The translations under genes and the position numbers were made by a program. From contig NZ_BAIO01000079.1 of the NCBI RefSeq assembly GCF_000613305.1, positions 1 to 8,181 on the forward strand: a DNA stretch of 8,181 nucleotides, written 5' to 3'. Source of the DNA: Komagataeibacter kakiaceti JCM 25156. Its GTDB lineage: Bacteria > Pseudomonadota > Alphaproteobacteria > Acetobacterales > Acetobacteraceae. A model generated the notes under the pieces. The model was not told the origin of the DNA, ran no database searches, and was given only the letters and a program-made list of their open reading frames with translations. This document shows, piece by piece, positions 1 to 6,428 of this stretch. The stretch's first letter is position 1, and each line of letters begins with the position of its first letter.

Positions 1-465
1 CTGCATGTGACGCTGAACCTGCCCGGCCGCCATGTCAGCACGGCCCCCGCCACCCGGATCGGGGCCGAGCCCGATCCCGCGCCCCCACCTGTTCCCGCGA
101 TGGAGAAAAAAGTGCGCAACGCCGACATCCTGCTGGTGGAGGATCAGTTCCTGATCGCGATGGAGGCGGAACAGGCGATCGAGGAAACCCGGATCGGCAA
201 GGTCCGCACTGTGGCCTCGGTGTACGAAGCGCTGAAGGCCATCAATACCCGCGTGCCGGATGTGGCGATACTGGATGTAAACCTGGGCGGGGAAAATTCC
301 ATCGCCATCGCCCGCGCGCTGCGTGAACGCGGGGTGCCCTTCATCTTCGCCACCGGCTATGCCGACCGCACCCTTATTCCCGCCGACCTGCATGATGTGC
401 CGATGGAGCGCAAGCCCTACTGCGCCACCGCCCTGGCCGAGAAGATATGCCGCATCCTGTCCTGA
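1..465 (+). CDS. Receiver-domain protein, C-terminal part (probable HWE hybrid histidine kinase)
   Basis: This is a response-regulator receiver domain that accepts a phosphoryl group from a histidine kinase in the cytoplasm. The frame is open to the left edge, so the gene is treated as 5'-partial; the GTG at 7 is unlikely to be its start. Counting from that GTG, the acidic pair is E45/D46, the phospho-acceptor is D90 in AILDVNLGG, the switch threonine is T116 in FIFATGYAD, and the conserved lysine is K136 in ERKPY, so the domain is complete. The 'PFIFATGY' and 'KPY' wording is typical of receivers fused to or working with HWE-family kinases. The first residues (LHVTLNLPG) resemble the end of a kinase ATPase domain, joined to the receiver by a Pro/Ala-rich linker. 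That a kinase lies upstream is inference. It could instead be a stand-alone regulator. No DNA-binding output domain follows. Confidence 0.8.
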   Translation: MHVTLNLPGRHVSTAPATRIGAEPDPAPPPVPAMEKKVRNADILLVEDQFLIAMEAEQAIEETRIGKVRTVASVYEALKAINTRVPDVAILDVNLGGENSIAIARALRERGVPFIFATGYADRTLIPADLHDVPMERKPYCATALAEKICRILS

Positions 466-501
466 TCCCGCCGCCGCGCGTGGATGGGGGCATATGCGGG
501 T

Positions 502-508
502 AAGGAGA
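502..508 (+). promoter_or_regulatory. Ribosome binding site for the sorbosone dehydrogenase-like gene
   Basis: AAGGAGA lies 6 bases before the ATG at 515. This decides the start of the gene and rules out the upstream in-frame codons in either reading frame. Confidence 0.65.
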
Positions 509-514
509 CCCGTC

Positions 515-1643
515 ATGACCTGTTCCCCCCTTTCCCGCGCCCTGCGGTCATACATGGTGCCGCTGGTCCTGACCCCCACCATCGCGCGGGCCGCCGTGCC
601 TGTGGAACTGTTGCGCACGCCGCCGGGCTTTCATGTCAGCCTCGTCACCGATCAGGTGCCCGGCGCGCGGGAAATGGCGGTGGGCGCGCGGGGCACCCTT
701 TTCGTGGGCAGCATGGGCGCGGGCAGGTCTATGCCCTGAGCGGGCTTGACGGCGGCGGGCCGGTCAGGGTCCGCACCATCGCCCACGGACTGAACCTGCC
801 CGTGGGCGTGGCCTTTCACGAGGGGGATCTGTATGTATCGGACATGAACCGCATCGTGGTGCTGCGCGATATTGAAAACCATCTCGACACGCCACCCCGG
901 CCCGAACCCGTGGGCGCGGAACTGCCGTACAGGCCGGGCGATCATTCATGGAAATTCATCGCCTTCGGGCCGGATAACCGGCTGTATGTGCCCATCGGCG
1001 CGCCATGCAACATCTGCGATGTAGGACATGAGTTCGGGCGGATCATCAGCATGGCCCCCGATGGCACGGACCGGCGCGACGTGGCGTTCGGCATCCGCAA
1101 CTCGGTCGGCCTGACATGGCGACCGGGCACGGATACCCTCTGGTTTACCGATAACGGGCGCGACAACATGGGCGATGACGTGCCCGCCGATGAACTGAAC
1201 CGGCTGGACAGGGTGGGCCAGTCCTTTGGTTATCCCTACTGCCATCAGGCAATGTGCCGGACCCGCAATTCGGCAGGCAGCACGCATGCAGCGAATTCAC
1301 GCCGCCCGCCCTGCTGCTGGGCGCGCATGTCGCGGCGCTGGGGCTGCGGTTTTATGAAGGCAGCCAGTTTCCAGCCGCCTATCACGCAACATCATGATTG
1401 CCGAACATGGATCATGGAACCGCAGCCAGCTTGCGGGGTGATCAGGTAGTGAGCGTTCATTTCAACGCGAATGGCGCGCCACAGCCTCCCGCCGTGCTGG
1501 TGAGCGGCTTCCGCCAGGGGCAGGACGCCTGGGGCCGCCCGGCCGACGTGCAGCCCCTGCCCGATGGCAGCATGCTGATCAGCGATGACCAGTCAGGCGC
1601 GATCTACCGCTTGACCTACGGCGCGACACCATCCGCACCGTAA
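515..1643 (+). pseudogene. PQQ-dependent sugar (L-sorbosone) dehydrogenase family protein, frameshifted
   Basis: This is a beta-propeller quinoprotein of the glucose/sorbosone dehydrogenase family, which oxidises sugars or aldehydes in the periplasm with PQQ. It starts at ATG 515 after a strong ribosome site. The N-terminus looks like a signal peptide, with a hydrophobic stretch and a cleavage-like ARAA. Family motifs read in order but in changing frames: GDHSWKFIAFGPDNRLYVP, GAPCNICDVG, GIRNSVGLTW, TDNGRDNMGDD followed by DELNRL, FGYPYCHQ, then AEHGSWNRS and a C-terminal DGSMLISDDQSGAIYRL strand. Frame changes are needed near 722, 1248, 1386 and 1435-1441. The first three are each repaired by one extra G; the last needs two added bases or one removed. 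Restored, the protein is about 377 aa, a normal length for the family. As written it encodes only fragments. It is either a pseudogene or a victim of sequence errors. The substrate is not determined. Confidence 0.85.
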
Positions 1644-1747
1644 AGGAGAATACCCGGCCTACGGATGTAACCCGATCAGTCAGCCAGAGGCGGGAAACCG
1701 GCGGAAATATCCGGAAAATTTCAGGGTGGACGAAATGACGGAAATGG

Positions 1748-1776
1748 TTGCCTGCCTGCGTCCGTCAAGGTATAAG
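1748..1776 (+). promoter_or_regulatory. Candidate sigma-70 type promoter for the SidA-like gene
   Basis: TTGCCT (1748-1753) and TATAAG (1771-1776) are separated by 17 bases. They match the -35 and -10 consensus at 4/6 and 5/6 positions. Transcription would start near 1783, downstream of the GTG at 1726 and upstream of the ATG at 1810, which favours the later start. Confidence 0.5.
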
Positions 1777-1809
1777 GCTTTTACGAATGCTGGAACGGGA
1801 ATCTCCAAG

Positions 1810-2361
1810 ATGGCGCCAATGATAGAATTAACCGACAGAACCTTCTCCAGATTGCAGGAACATGCCGAACCTCTGGTGGACACCATAGAAAGTGTCATCA
1901 ATAAGATTCTTGATAATTACGAGAAGACAAAGACGGATGGCGGCAGGAATATCGAAAATAATGTGACCTGCTTCAATCCGTTCACCCCGCCCGACCTGAC
2001 CCATACCAAGCTGATCAATGTTGAAATTGATGGAAAGCCCCCGCTCCGGTCCGAAACCACATGGAACGGGTTGCTGAACCTGTTTGTACGAAAAGTCGCC
2101 ATGGCAGCCACGAACCGGGAAGACCTGCAGAAAAATATGGTCGTAAGGTTCGTAAAAGGCTTAAAGACGGATGAAGGTTACAGACACCTTGCCGATGTCG
2201 ATATTTCCGTGCAGGGACAGGACGCCAACGGCGCATGGCGTGCGATCAGTCACGCGGCGCGGACGCTGGGATGCTCCCTGAAAGTAAGGTTTGTGTGGAG
2301 AGATCGGGCCAATGTGGCGTTTCCCGGCACAACGGGAGAATTCTACATCCCGGCCCGATAG
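1810..2361 (+). CDS. Hypothetical protein, SidA-like family (tentative)
   Basis: This 183-aa cytoplasmic protein has no signal peptide or membrane segment. The function is unknown. The N-terminus (MIELTDRTFSRLQ, then an Asp-Thr-Ile-Glu-Ser-Val-Ile segment) looks like the short helical module found at the start of several hypothetical and restriction-associated proteins. The C-terminal half has the pattern ETTWNGLL, then GYRHLADVDISVQGQDANGAWRA with an aromatic WRD and PGTTGEF near the end. I recall this layout from a family named 'T4SS effector SidA family' in public annotation; that recall could not be checked, and a secreted-effector role does not follow from it. The frame stays open back to a GTG at 1726, but the extra residues look non-coding and a promoter lies between, so ATG 1810 is preferred; ATG 1819 is also possible. 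Base use is more A+T-rich than in the neighbours, consistent with acquired DNA. Confidence 0.7.
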   Translation: MAPMIELTDRTFSRLQEHAEPLVDTIESVINKILDNYEKTKTDGGRNIENNVTCFNPFTPPDLTHTKLINVEIDGKPPLRSETTWNGLLNLFVRKVAMAATNREDLQKNMVVRFVKGLKTDEGYRHLADVDISVQGQDANGAWRAISHAARTLGCSLKVRFVWRDRANVAFPGTTGEFYIPAR

Positions 2362-2460
2362 GAAAACATGTCTGTATTGGCCTGTATCCATATCCCCCGT
2401 TTCCTGAAGGCAGGTAGCCGGGGCGATATGCACTCAAGGCCCCACGCAAAGAGGATTGCC

Positions 2461-3048
2461 ATGCCTGTCCGCCCCACGCTGCTTTCCGCCGGCCTGCTGC
2501 TGGCCGCACTTGTGCCACCCGCTTCCGCGGCATCCCCTGCCCCGCCAGCAGCATCCGCACCGGACGCGCCGCAGCGATTCTACCGGCATTTATGGACGGA
2601 CGATAAAGGGATAAGCCACATCTCCACCTGTCCGGTGCATGATTTTTTCCTCAAAAGCATGTCGCCCCCCGCAGGCCCGCAGTGGCAGGATCCCATGCCG
2701 CAGCAGTCGGCCACCATCATGATGACGGTGCAGCCCGCGCACTGGAACGGTACATGGCATCCCGACCCGAAACCGCAATGGATCGTCCCCTTGCAGGGAA
2801 GCTGGTATGTACAGGCAATGGATGGCACCCGTGTGGTGATGGGCCCCGGCGACATCCTGTTTGGCGAGGACCAGAACGTACGCCCCATGCAAACCGGCCC
2901 TTACAAAGGCATGAAAGGCCATGACGCGGGCAATATAGCGATGGCCCGGTCACGCTTATGGTCATCCAGTCCGCCAGCGCGCCAGTTATCAACCAGCCCT
3001 GCCGTTATCGTTAGTGCTTGGCGGCAAAACGGCTTCAGGCTTTCCTGA
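2461..3048 (+). CDS. Exported cupin-domain protein, frameshifted near its 3' end
   Basis: The start at ATG 2461 follows AGAGGA at a good distance. Residues 1-23 form a typical signal peptide (short charged start, Leu/Ala core, ASA before the cut), so the protein is probably periplasmic. Residues ~84-155 read as a small beta-barrel of the cupin type: WHPDPKPQW with H100, followed by GSWYVQAMDGTRVVMGPGD, and a late H154 in GHDAGN. The usual cupin metal-binding Glu is not obvious, with Gln in its place, so metal binding is uncertain. After residue ~159 the written frame turns into an unlikely Ser/Arg-rich tail ending at 3048. One added G near 2938 gives IGDGPVTLMVIQSAS and a stop at 3014, which fits the family's usual final beta strands. 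The restored length is 184 aa. Substrate and role are unknown. Confidence 0.72.
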   Translation: MPVRPTLLSAGLLLAALVPPASAASPAPPAASAPDAPQRFYRHLWTDDKGISHISTCPVHDFFLKSMSPPAGPQWQDPMPQQSATIMMTVQPAHWNGTWHPDPKPQWIVPLQGSWYVQAMDGTRVVMGPGDILFGEDQNVRPMQTGPYKGMKGHDAGNIAMARSRLWSSSPPARQLSTSPAVIVSAWRQNGFRLS

Positions 3049-3059
3049 CCCTGCCCGTC

Positions 3060-3106
3060 TTATCCACAGATTCCGGGGATAGTCGGAAAGATAACCCTGT
3101 GGAAAA
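3060..3106. other. Pair of opposed DnaA-box-like 9-mers
   Basis: TTATCCACA at 3060-3068 is a perfect match to the DnaA box consensus. TGTGGAAAA at 3098-3106 is the complement of TTTTCCACA, a one-base variant. They face each other 29 bases apart, sharing a 7-bp inverted TCCACAG/CTGTGGA core, in a gene-free stretch. Whether DnaA binds here is inference. Confidence 0.35.
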
Positions 3107-3133
3107 AACCTGCGTTTCGTAATTTCAGCTGTG

Positions 3134-3164
3134 TTTACAAGGGTTTTTCCCGCCTCCCTATATT
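3134..3164 (+). promoter_or_regulatory. Candidate promoter for guaD
   Basis: TTTACA (3134-3139) and TATATT (3159-3164) each match consensus at 5 of 6 bases, but the spacing of 19 is long. They lie about 115 bases before the guaD start. The rest of the 3015-3278 gap holds the DnaA-like boxes and nothing else I can name. Confidence 0.3.
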
Positions 3165-3278
3165 CCGTCCCTCGCCCCGCCCCAGGCTTTATGCGCCAGC
3201 GCCGGTTTCGGACTGTACAGAATGCGCCATTGGGGTCATAAAGGACCGGATTGGTAACAGATAAAGGGCCGGGACCAC

Positions 3279-4652
3279 ATGGGTGATTTTGTCATACGCG
3301 GGCATGTGCTCAATCCCGCTAGCGCCCGGCATGTCACCATGGAGCGCCGCGTGCTGCATGTGGGTGCCGATGGCCTGATTGTGGCAAGCCATGGGGCGGA
3401 TACGCCCGCCGCCACGGCCCTGCTGGATGAAGCGGCACGTTGCGGCATGCCCGTGCATGACCTCACACCCGCGCAACTGCTCATGCCCGGCTTTGCCGAC
3501 CTGCATGTCCATGCCCCCCAGTGGCCGCAGATGGGACGCGCGCTGGACCTGCCGCTGCGCGAATGGCTGGAGCAGCGCACCTTTCCGCTTGAGGCCCGCT
3601 TTGCCGATCCGGCTTTTGCCGCCCCGGTCTATGAGCAGATGGTCACCACCCTGTTGGCCAATGGCACCACGACGGCGGTATTTTTTGCCACCATACATGA
3701 AGAAAGCAGTCTGGTTCTGGCCCGTACCTGCCTGCGCCATGGACTGCGGGCGCATGTCGGGCTGGTGGCGATGGATGATCCCACCCTGTGCCCCACGAAT
3801 TACCGTAATCCATCCATCGAGCAGGCGCTGGCCGCCTCGCGCCGGTTCATCCACGCCGTGCGCGCCCTGCCCGGCAATGAACACGGTCTGGTGCGCCCCA
3901 TGGTGACCCCACGCTTCATTCCCGCCTGCACCGATGGGCTGCTGCACGGGCTGGGCGCGCTTGCGGCGACGGAAGATTGCCTGATCCAGACCCATTGCTC
4001 CGAAAGTGACTGGGAGCACGATTACGTGCGCCAGCGCATGGGGGTGAACGATACCGTGGCGCTGGACCGCTTCGGGCTGCTGCGGCGCGGCACCGTGCTG
4101 GCCCATTCATGCTTCATGAGTGCTGATGACATGGCGCTGGTGCAGGCACGCGGTGCGGCCATTGCGCATTGCCCGCTCTCCAACGCCTATTTCGCAGGCG
4201 CGGTACTGCCCCTGCGGCAGGCATGGCAGGCGGGCGTGCATGTGGGGCTGGGTACGGATATATCGGGGGGATATTCACCTTCCGTGGCCCATAACGCCGC
4301 CATGGCGGTCACCGCCGCGCGCATGCTGGATACCGGCAATGATCCCGCCCTGCCCCCACAGCGGCGTGGCCGCCCCGGCACACGCCTGACCTTTGCGGAG
4401 GGGCTGTGGCTCGCCACGCGTGGCGGCACTGCGGCACTCGATATTACGGCGGGCCAGCTTGAGCCGGGCATGGCGTTTGACGCCCTGCTGATCGACCGCG
4501 CGGCGCCGGGCAGCAATATCATGTTTCCCCCCGCCGGAGACAGCGATTACGCGCCCGAGGATATTGCCCAGCAGATCCTGTGCAATATGGGGCGACCGAA
4601 CATCCGCACGGTCTGGGTGGCCGGACGCCGGGCGTTCGGACCGGCGTTGTAA
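3279..4652 (+). CDS. guaD: Guanine deaminase
   Basis: The enzyme hydrolyses guanine to xanthine and ammonia in the cytoplasm, a step in purine salvage and catabolism. At 457 aa it is close to the family's usual length. It belongs to the amidohydrolase superfamily, with a TIM barrel flanked by a small beta domain. Zinc ligands are visible: H76 and H78 in PGFADLHVHAPQW, H239 in QTHCSE, H276 in LAHSCF and D327 in GTDISGGYSPS. The catalytic Glu is E242. R212 in TPRF is the expected purine contact. The segment WLEQRTFPLEARF and the IAHCPLSNAYF strand are diagnostic for guanine deaminase rather than chlorohydrolases. The start at ATG 3279 has a modest GGGCCGGGA upstream. The gene is complete in one frame, unlike its left neighbours. 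A 10-bp hairpin follows the stop. The right end of the window carries a transporter-binding protein that may handle nucleosides, which fits a purine context. Confidence 0.95.
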   Translation: MGDFVIRGHVLNPASARHVTMERRVLHVGADGLIVASHGADTPAATALLDEAARCGMPVHDLTPAQLLMPGFADLHVHAPQWPQMGRALDLPLREWLEQRTFPLEARFADPAFAAPVYEQMVTTLLANGTTTAVFFATIHEESSLVLARTCLRHGLRAHVGLVAMDDPTLCPTNYRNPSIEQALAASRRFIHAVRALPGNEHGLVRPMVTPRFIPACTDGLLHGLGALAATEDCLIQTHCSESDWEHDYVRQRMGVNDTVALDRFGLLRRGTVLAHSCFMSADDMALVQARGAAIAHCPLSNAYFAGAVLPLRQAWQAGVHVGLGTDISGGYSPSVAHNAAMAVTAARMLDTGNDPALPPQRRGRPGTRLTFAEGLWLATRGGTAALDITAGQLEPGMAFDALLIDRAAPGSNIMFPPAGDSDYAPEDIAQQILCNMGRPNIRTVWVAGRRAFGPAL

Positions 4653-4670
4653 CAACCTTGTAGTCATCTG

Positions 4671-4696
4671 GCGTGGCGGGAGCGCACCCGCCACGC
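4671..4696 (+). terminator. Hairpin terminator after guaD
   Basis: GCGTGGCGGG, a 6-base loop, then CCCGCCACGC form a perfect 10-bp G+C-rich stem 18 bases after the guaD stop. The following ATTTCC is only a weak T tract, so termination may be partial. The remainder of the gap (4697-4992) holds a weak promoter and a ribosome site but no credible gene on either strand. Confidence 0.6.
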
Positions 4697-4909
4697 ATTT
4701 CCGCGCGTGCTGCCGGTGGTCCCCATGGCCTGCGTGACGGGAATGCATAAAATTACATTTTATTTCACGGTCCGGAGGAACTTTATTCAGGATTCGGACT
4801 TCTTGAGGCACTCGCCCGATGTTTCCGGCGGGGGGAGGTGCCGAATGTATGCGCGATGAAACATACAAAGCCCTCATTGCGGATATGAATCCGTGACGAT
4901 CCGGCCCGA

Positions 4910-4937
4910 TTGATAAACACCACCGACAGGGCATGAT
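4910..4937 (+). promoter_or_regulatory. Weak candidate promoter for the FkbM methyltransferase gene
   Basis: TTGATA (4910-4915, 5/6 to the -35 consensus) and CATGAT (4932-4937, 4/6 to the -10 consensus) are 16 bases apart. They are placed about 55 bases before the proposed TTG start. The fit is modest. Confidence 0.3.
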
Positions 4938-4992
4938 TCTCAAGCGTTTGGGCAAATGCGTTTATTACGCTGGCAGATAAGGACCCGAGCCA

Positions 4993-6177
4993 TTGTTAAA
5001 TAACAGTATAAGTTATGCAAAAAACATTCATGGCGCCAGCATGGCCGAAACGGAATTCGGTAAAAGCGGGCATGTGATCTGGGGGCCTTATGAATTCCGC
5101 GCGCAGGGAAACTACAAGGCTGTTTTCCGGATCGCCGCCATTGATCTGAGCGGATGCGTGGATGATGATTTTGTTGCGATGGCCGATGTCGCCATTAACC
5201 GGGGGCAGGAAATTGTCGGGGTCAAATACGTCACGGCGGGTGAACTTCGGGCCGGGACATCCCATTTTGAAGTCCTGTTCAGCCTGCGGCAGAAATCCCT
5301 CGTGGAATACCGGATCGGGGTTTACGGCAATTCCCGGCTGGAAATGGATGTGTACCGCCCCGTAAGCGAGGCATCAACGCCTGTTTCCGCCCTTTTATTT
5401 CCAACGGTCGATCAGAACGCGCCGACGTTCCTTCGGGAACATGTTCAGGCATTACGCCATTATTATGAACTTGGTTTCCGGGTAGCTGTCAGGGATAATG
5501 ACGTTGTCCTGTCCAAGGGGGGCATCGATTTTTATGCCCGGGAGCCCGATGATCTTAACCTGATCCATGAAATTTTTGTGGATCAGGTCTATCGTTTCGC
5601 ACGTAAGGGGCCAACCGTTGTCATGGATGTGGGCATGAATATTGGCCTGGTCTCCATGCAGTTCGCCCAGAACAGCGCGGTCCAGAAAGTATATTCATAC
5701 GAACCTTTCCTTTCCACCTACAACCGGGGCATGGCCAATCTGGGCCTGAACCCGAAACTGGCTGAAAAGATCATACCTTTCAATATCGGCCTGTCCGATG
5801 TTGAAGGAAATATTCTGTTCAACGTAGCTGACACCAGTGATTCAGGTTCCCGCTCCACACGCAATACGGACAGGGACGGCATTGCCATGGAACTGCAGAT
5901 GCAGACCGCGGCCAACGCCCTGCGTCAGGTCAGGAGCAGTCACCCCGATTGTGACATCATCATGAAAATCGACTGTGAAGGCGCGGAATATAATATTTTA
6001 CAAAACCTTGCCGATACCAATCTTCTATCGGAGGTCAAGGCTTTCATGGTGGAATGGCATATAATCGATTATGACAAGGACCAGGAAAACCTTATCACTC
6101 TTCTGAAGGATGCCGATTTCACGGTCATCGACCGCTCCCCCCCGGCAGGCAATGGTTTCTTTTACGCGGTCCGGTAG
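4993..6177 (+). CDS. FkbM family methyltransferase with an N-terminal beta-rich domain
   Basis: A 394-aa predicted SAM-dependent O-methyltransferase, of a family that often methylates sugars of surface glycans. Residues ~205-390 form the FkbM domain: SAM motif I DVGMNIGLVSMQFA (212-225), acidic YEP with E237, and KIDCEGAEYNIL (325-336), the family hallmark. Residues ~25-125 form a separate beta-strand-rich region beginning HVIWGPYEF and ending MDVYRPV; it resembles small carbohydrate-binding or envelope domains and may hold the glycan, but I cannot name it. Residues ~126-204 link the two. No signal peptide or membrane helix is seen. The start is taken as TTG 4993 because AAGGA (4979-4983) lies 9 bases upstream; ATG 5041 would lose only 16 residues but has no ribosome site. 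The gene is convergent with a methyltransferase-kinase gene. Base use is more A+T-rich than guaD, suggesting transfer. The substrate is unknown. Confidence 0.85.
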   Translation: MLNNSISYAKNIHGASMAETEFGKSGHVIWGPYEFRAQGNYKAVFRIAAIDLSGCVDDDFVAMADVAINRGQEIVGVKYVTAGELRAGTSHFEVLFSLRQKSLVEYRIGVYGNSRLEMDVYRPVSEASTPVSALLFPTVDQNAPTFLREHVQALRHYYELGFRVAVRDNDVVLSKGGIDFYAREPDDLNLIHEIFVDQVYRFARKGPTVVMDVGMNIGLVSMQFAQNSAVQKVYSYEPFLSTYNRGMANLGLNPKLAEKIIPFNIGLSDVEGNILFNVADTSDSGSRSTRNTDRDGIAMELQMQTAANALRQVRSSHPDCDIIMKIDCEGAEYNILQNLADTNLLSEVKAFMVEWHIIDYDKDQENLITLLKDADFTVIDRSPPAGNGFFYAVR

Positions 6178-6229
6178 AGAAAAAACGGCAGCTTCTGCCC
6201 TGCCCCATACAGTATAACCGAAACAAATC

Positions 6230-6269
6230 AGGCCGGAATACCAGCATCGGTCAGTTCATATTCCGGCCT
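6230..6269 (+). terminator. Inverted repeat downstream of the FkbM gene
   Basis: AGGCCGGAATA and TATTCCGGCCT form a perfect 11-bp stem around an 18-base loop, 52 bases after the stop codon. It may terminate transcription from either side of the convergent pair. There is no strong T run, so its strength is unclear. Confidence 0.5.
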
Positions 6270-6284
6270 TATATGGAAGCCCCT

Positions 6285-6306
6285 GCAGGCGGTCTGAAAC
6301 GCCTGC
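6285..6306. other. Short hairpin between convergent genes
   Basis: GCAGGCG and CGCCTGC pair as a 7-bp stem with an 8-base loop. It is the second of three hairpins between the convergent stop codons and probably contributes to transcript ends. Confidence 0.35.
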
Positions 6307-6372
6307 CTTCAGGACAGCCCGCAAATCCTGTTGAAGTTTATGGCGGATTTTTTTCAAAAAGCTTCGGGAAAC

Positions 6373-6396
6373 GCCGCCTTTTTGGAAAAAGGCGGC
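6373..6396. repeat. REP-like palindrome, likely terminator of the minus-strand gene
   Basis: GCCGCCTTTTT, GG, AAAAAGGCGGC form a near-perfect 24-base palindrome. It sits in a wider T-rich/A-rich setting (6348-6409) with TTTTTTTCAAAAAGCTTC on one side and CCAAAAACTTTT on the other. Read on the minus strand it lies just past the restored stop at 6429. I recall similar elements scattered between genes in Komagataeibacter and related genera. The repeat nature cannot be confirmed from one window. Confidence 0.5.
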
Positions 6397-6428
6397 ATCC
6401 AAAAACTTTTACCGTTTCTGTCAGTCAG

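Noticed and set aside
484..1449. A single 321-aa protein in one frame
   Set aside because: Its first ~75 and last ~70 residues are non-family sequence. The quinoprotein signal enters from another frame at ~722 and leaves at ~1248.
1726..1809. Extended N-terminus of the SidA-like protein from GTG 1726
   Set aside because: A well-formed promoter lies inside this segment, and its translation lacks the character of the rest of the protein.
3015..3278. Chromosome or plasmid replication origin
   Set aside because: There are only two good DnaA-like boxes, no clear A+T-rich unwinding repeats and no replication gene nearby. It is kept only as a low-confidence site pair.
3189..4106. 305-codon open frame on the minus strand
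   Set aside because: It lies opposite guaD, whose zinc motifs are all in the plus frame. Its His/Gly/Gln-rich composition is that of a shadow frame in G+C-rich DNA.
4850..4897. 15-codon open frame (MRDETYKALIADMNP)
   Set aside because: It has a G-rich stretch upstream but is too short to tell from chance, and nothing else supports it.
4275..4955. 226-codon minus-strand frame covering the guaD end and the following gap
   Set aside because: It overlaps guaD and the terminator hairpin, has no recognisable domain, and its composition is unlike a protein.
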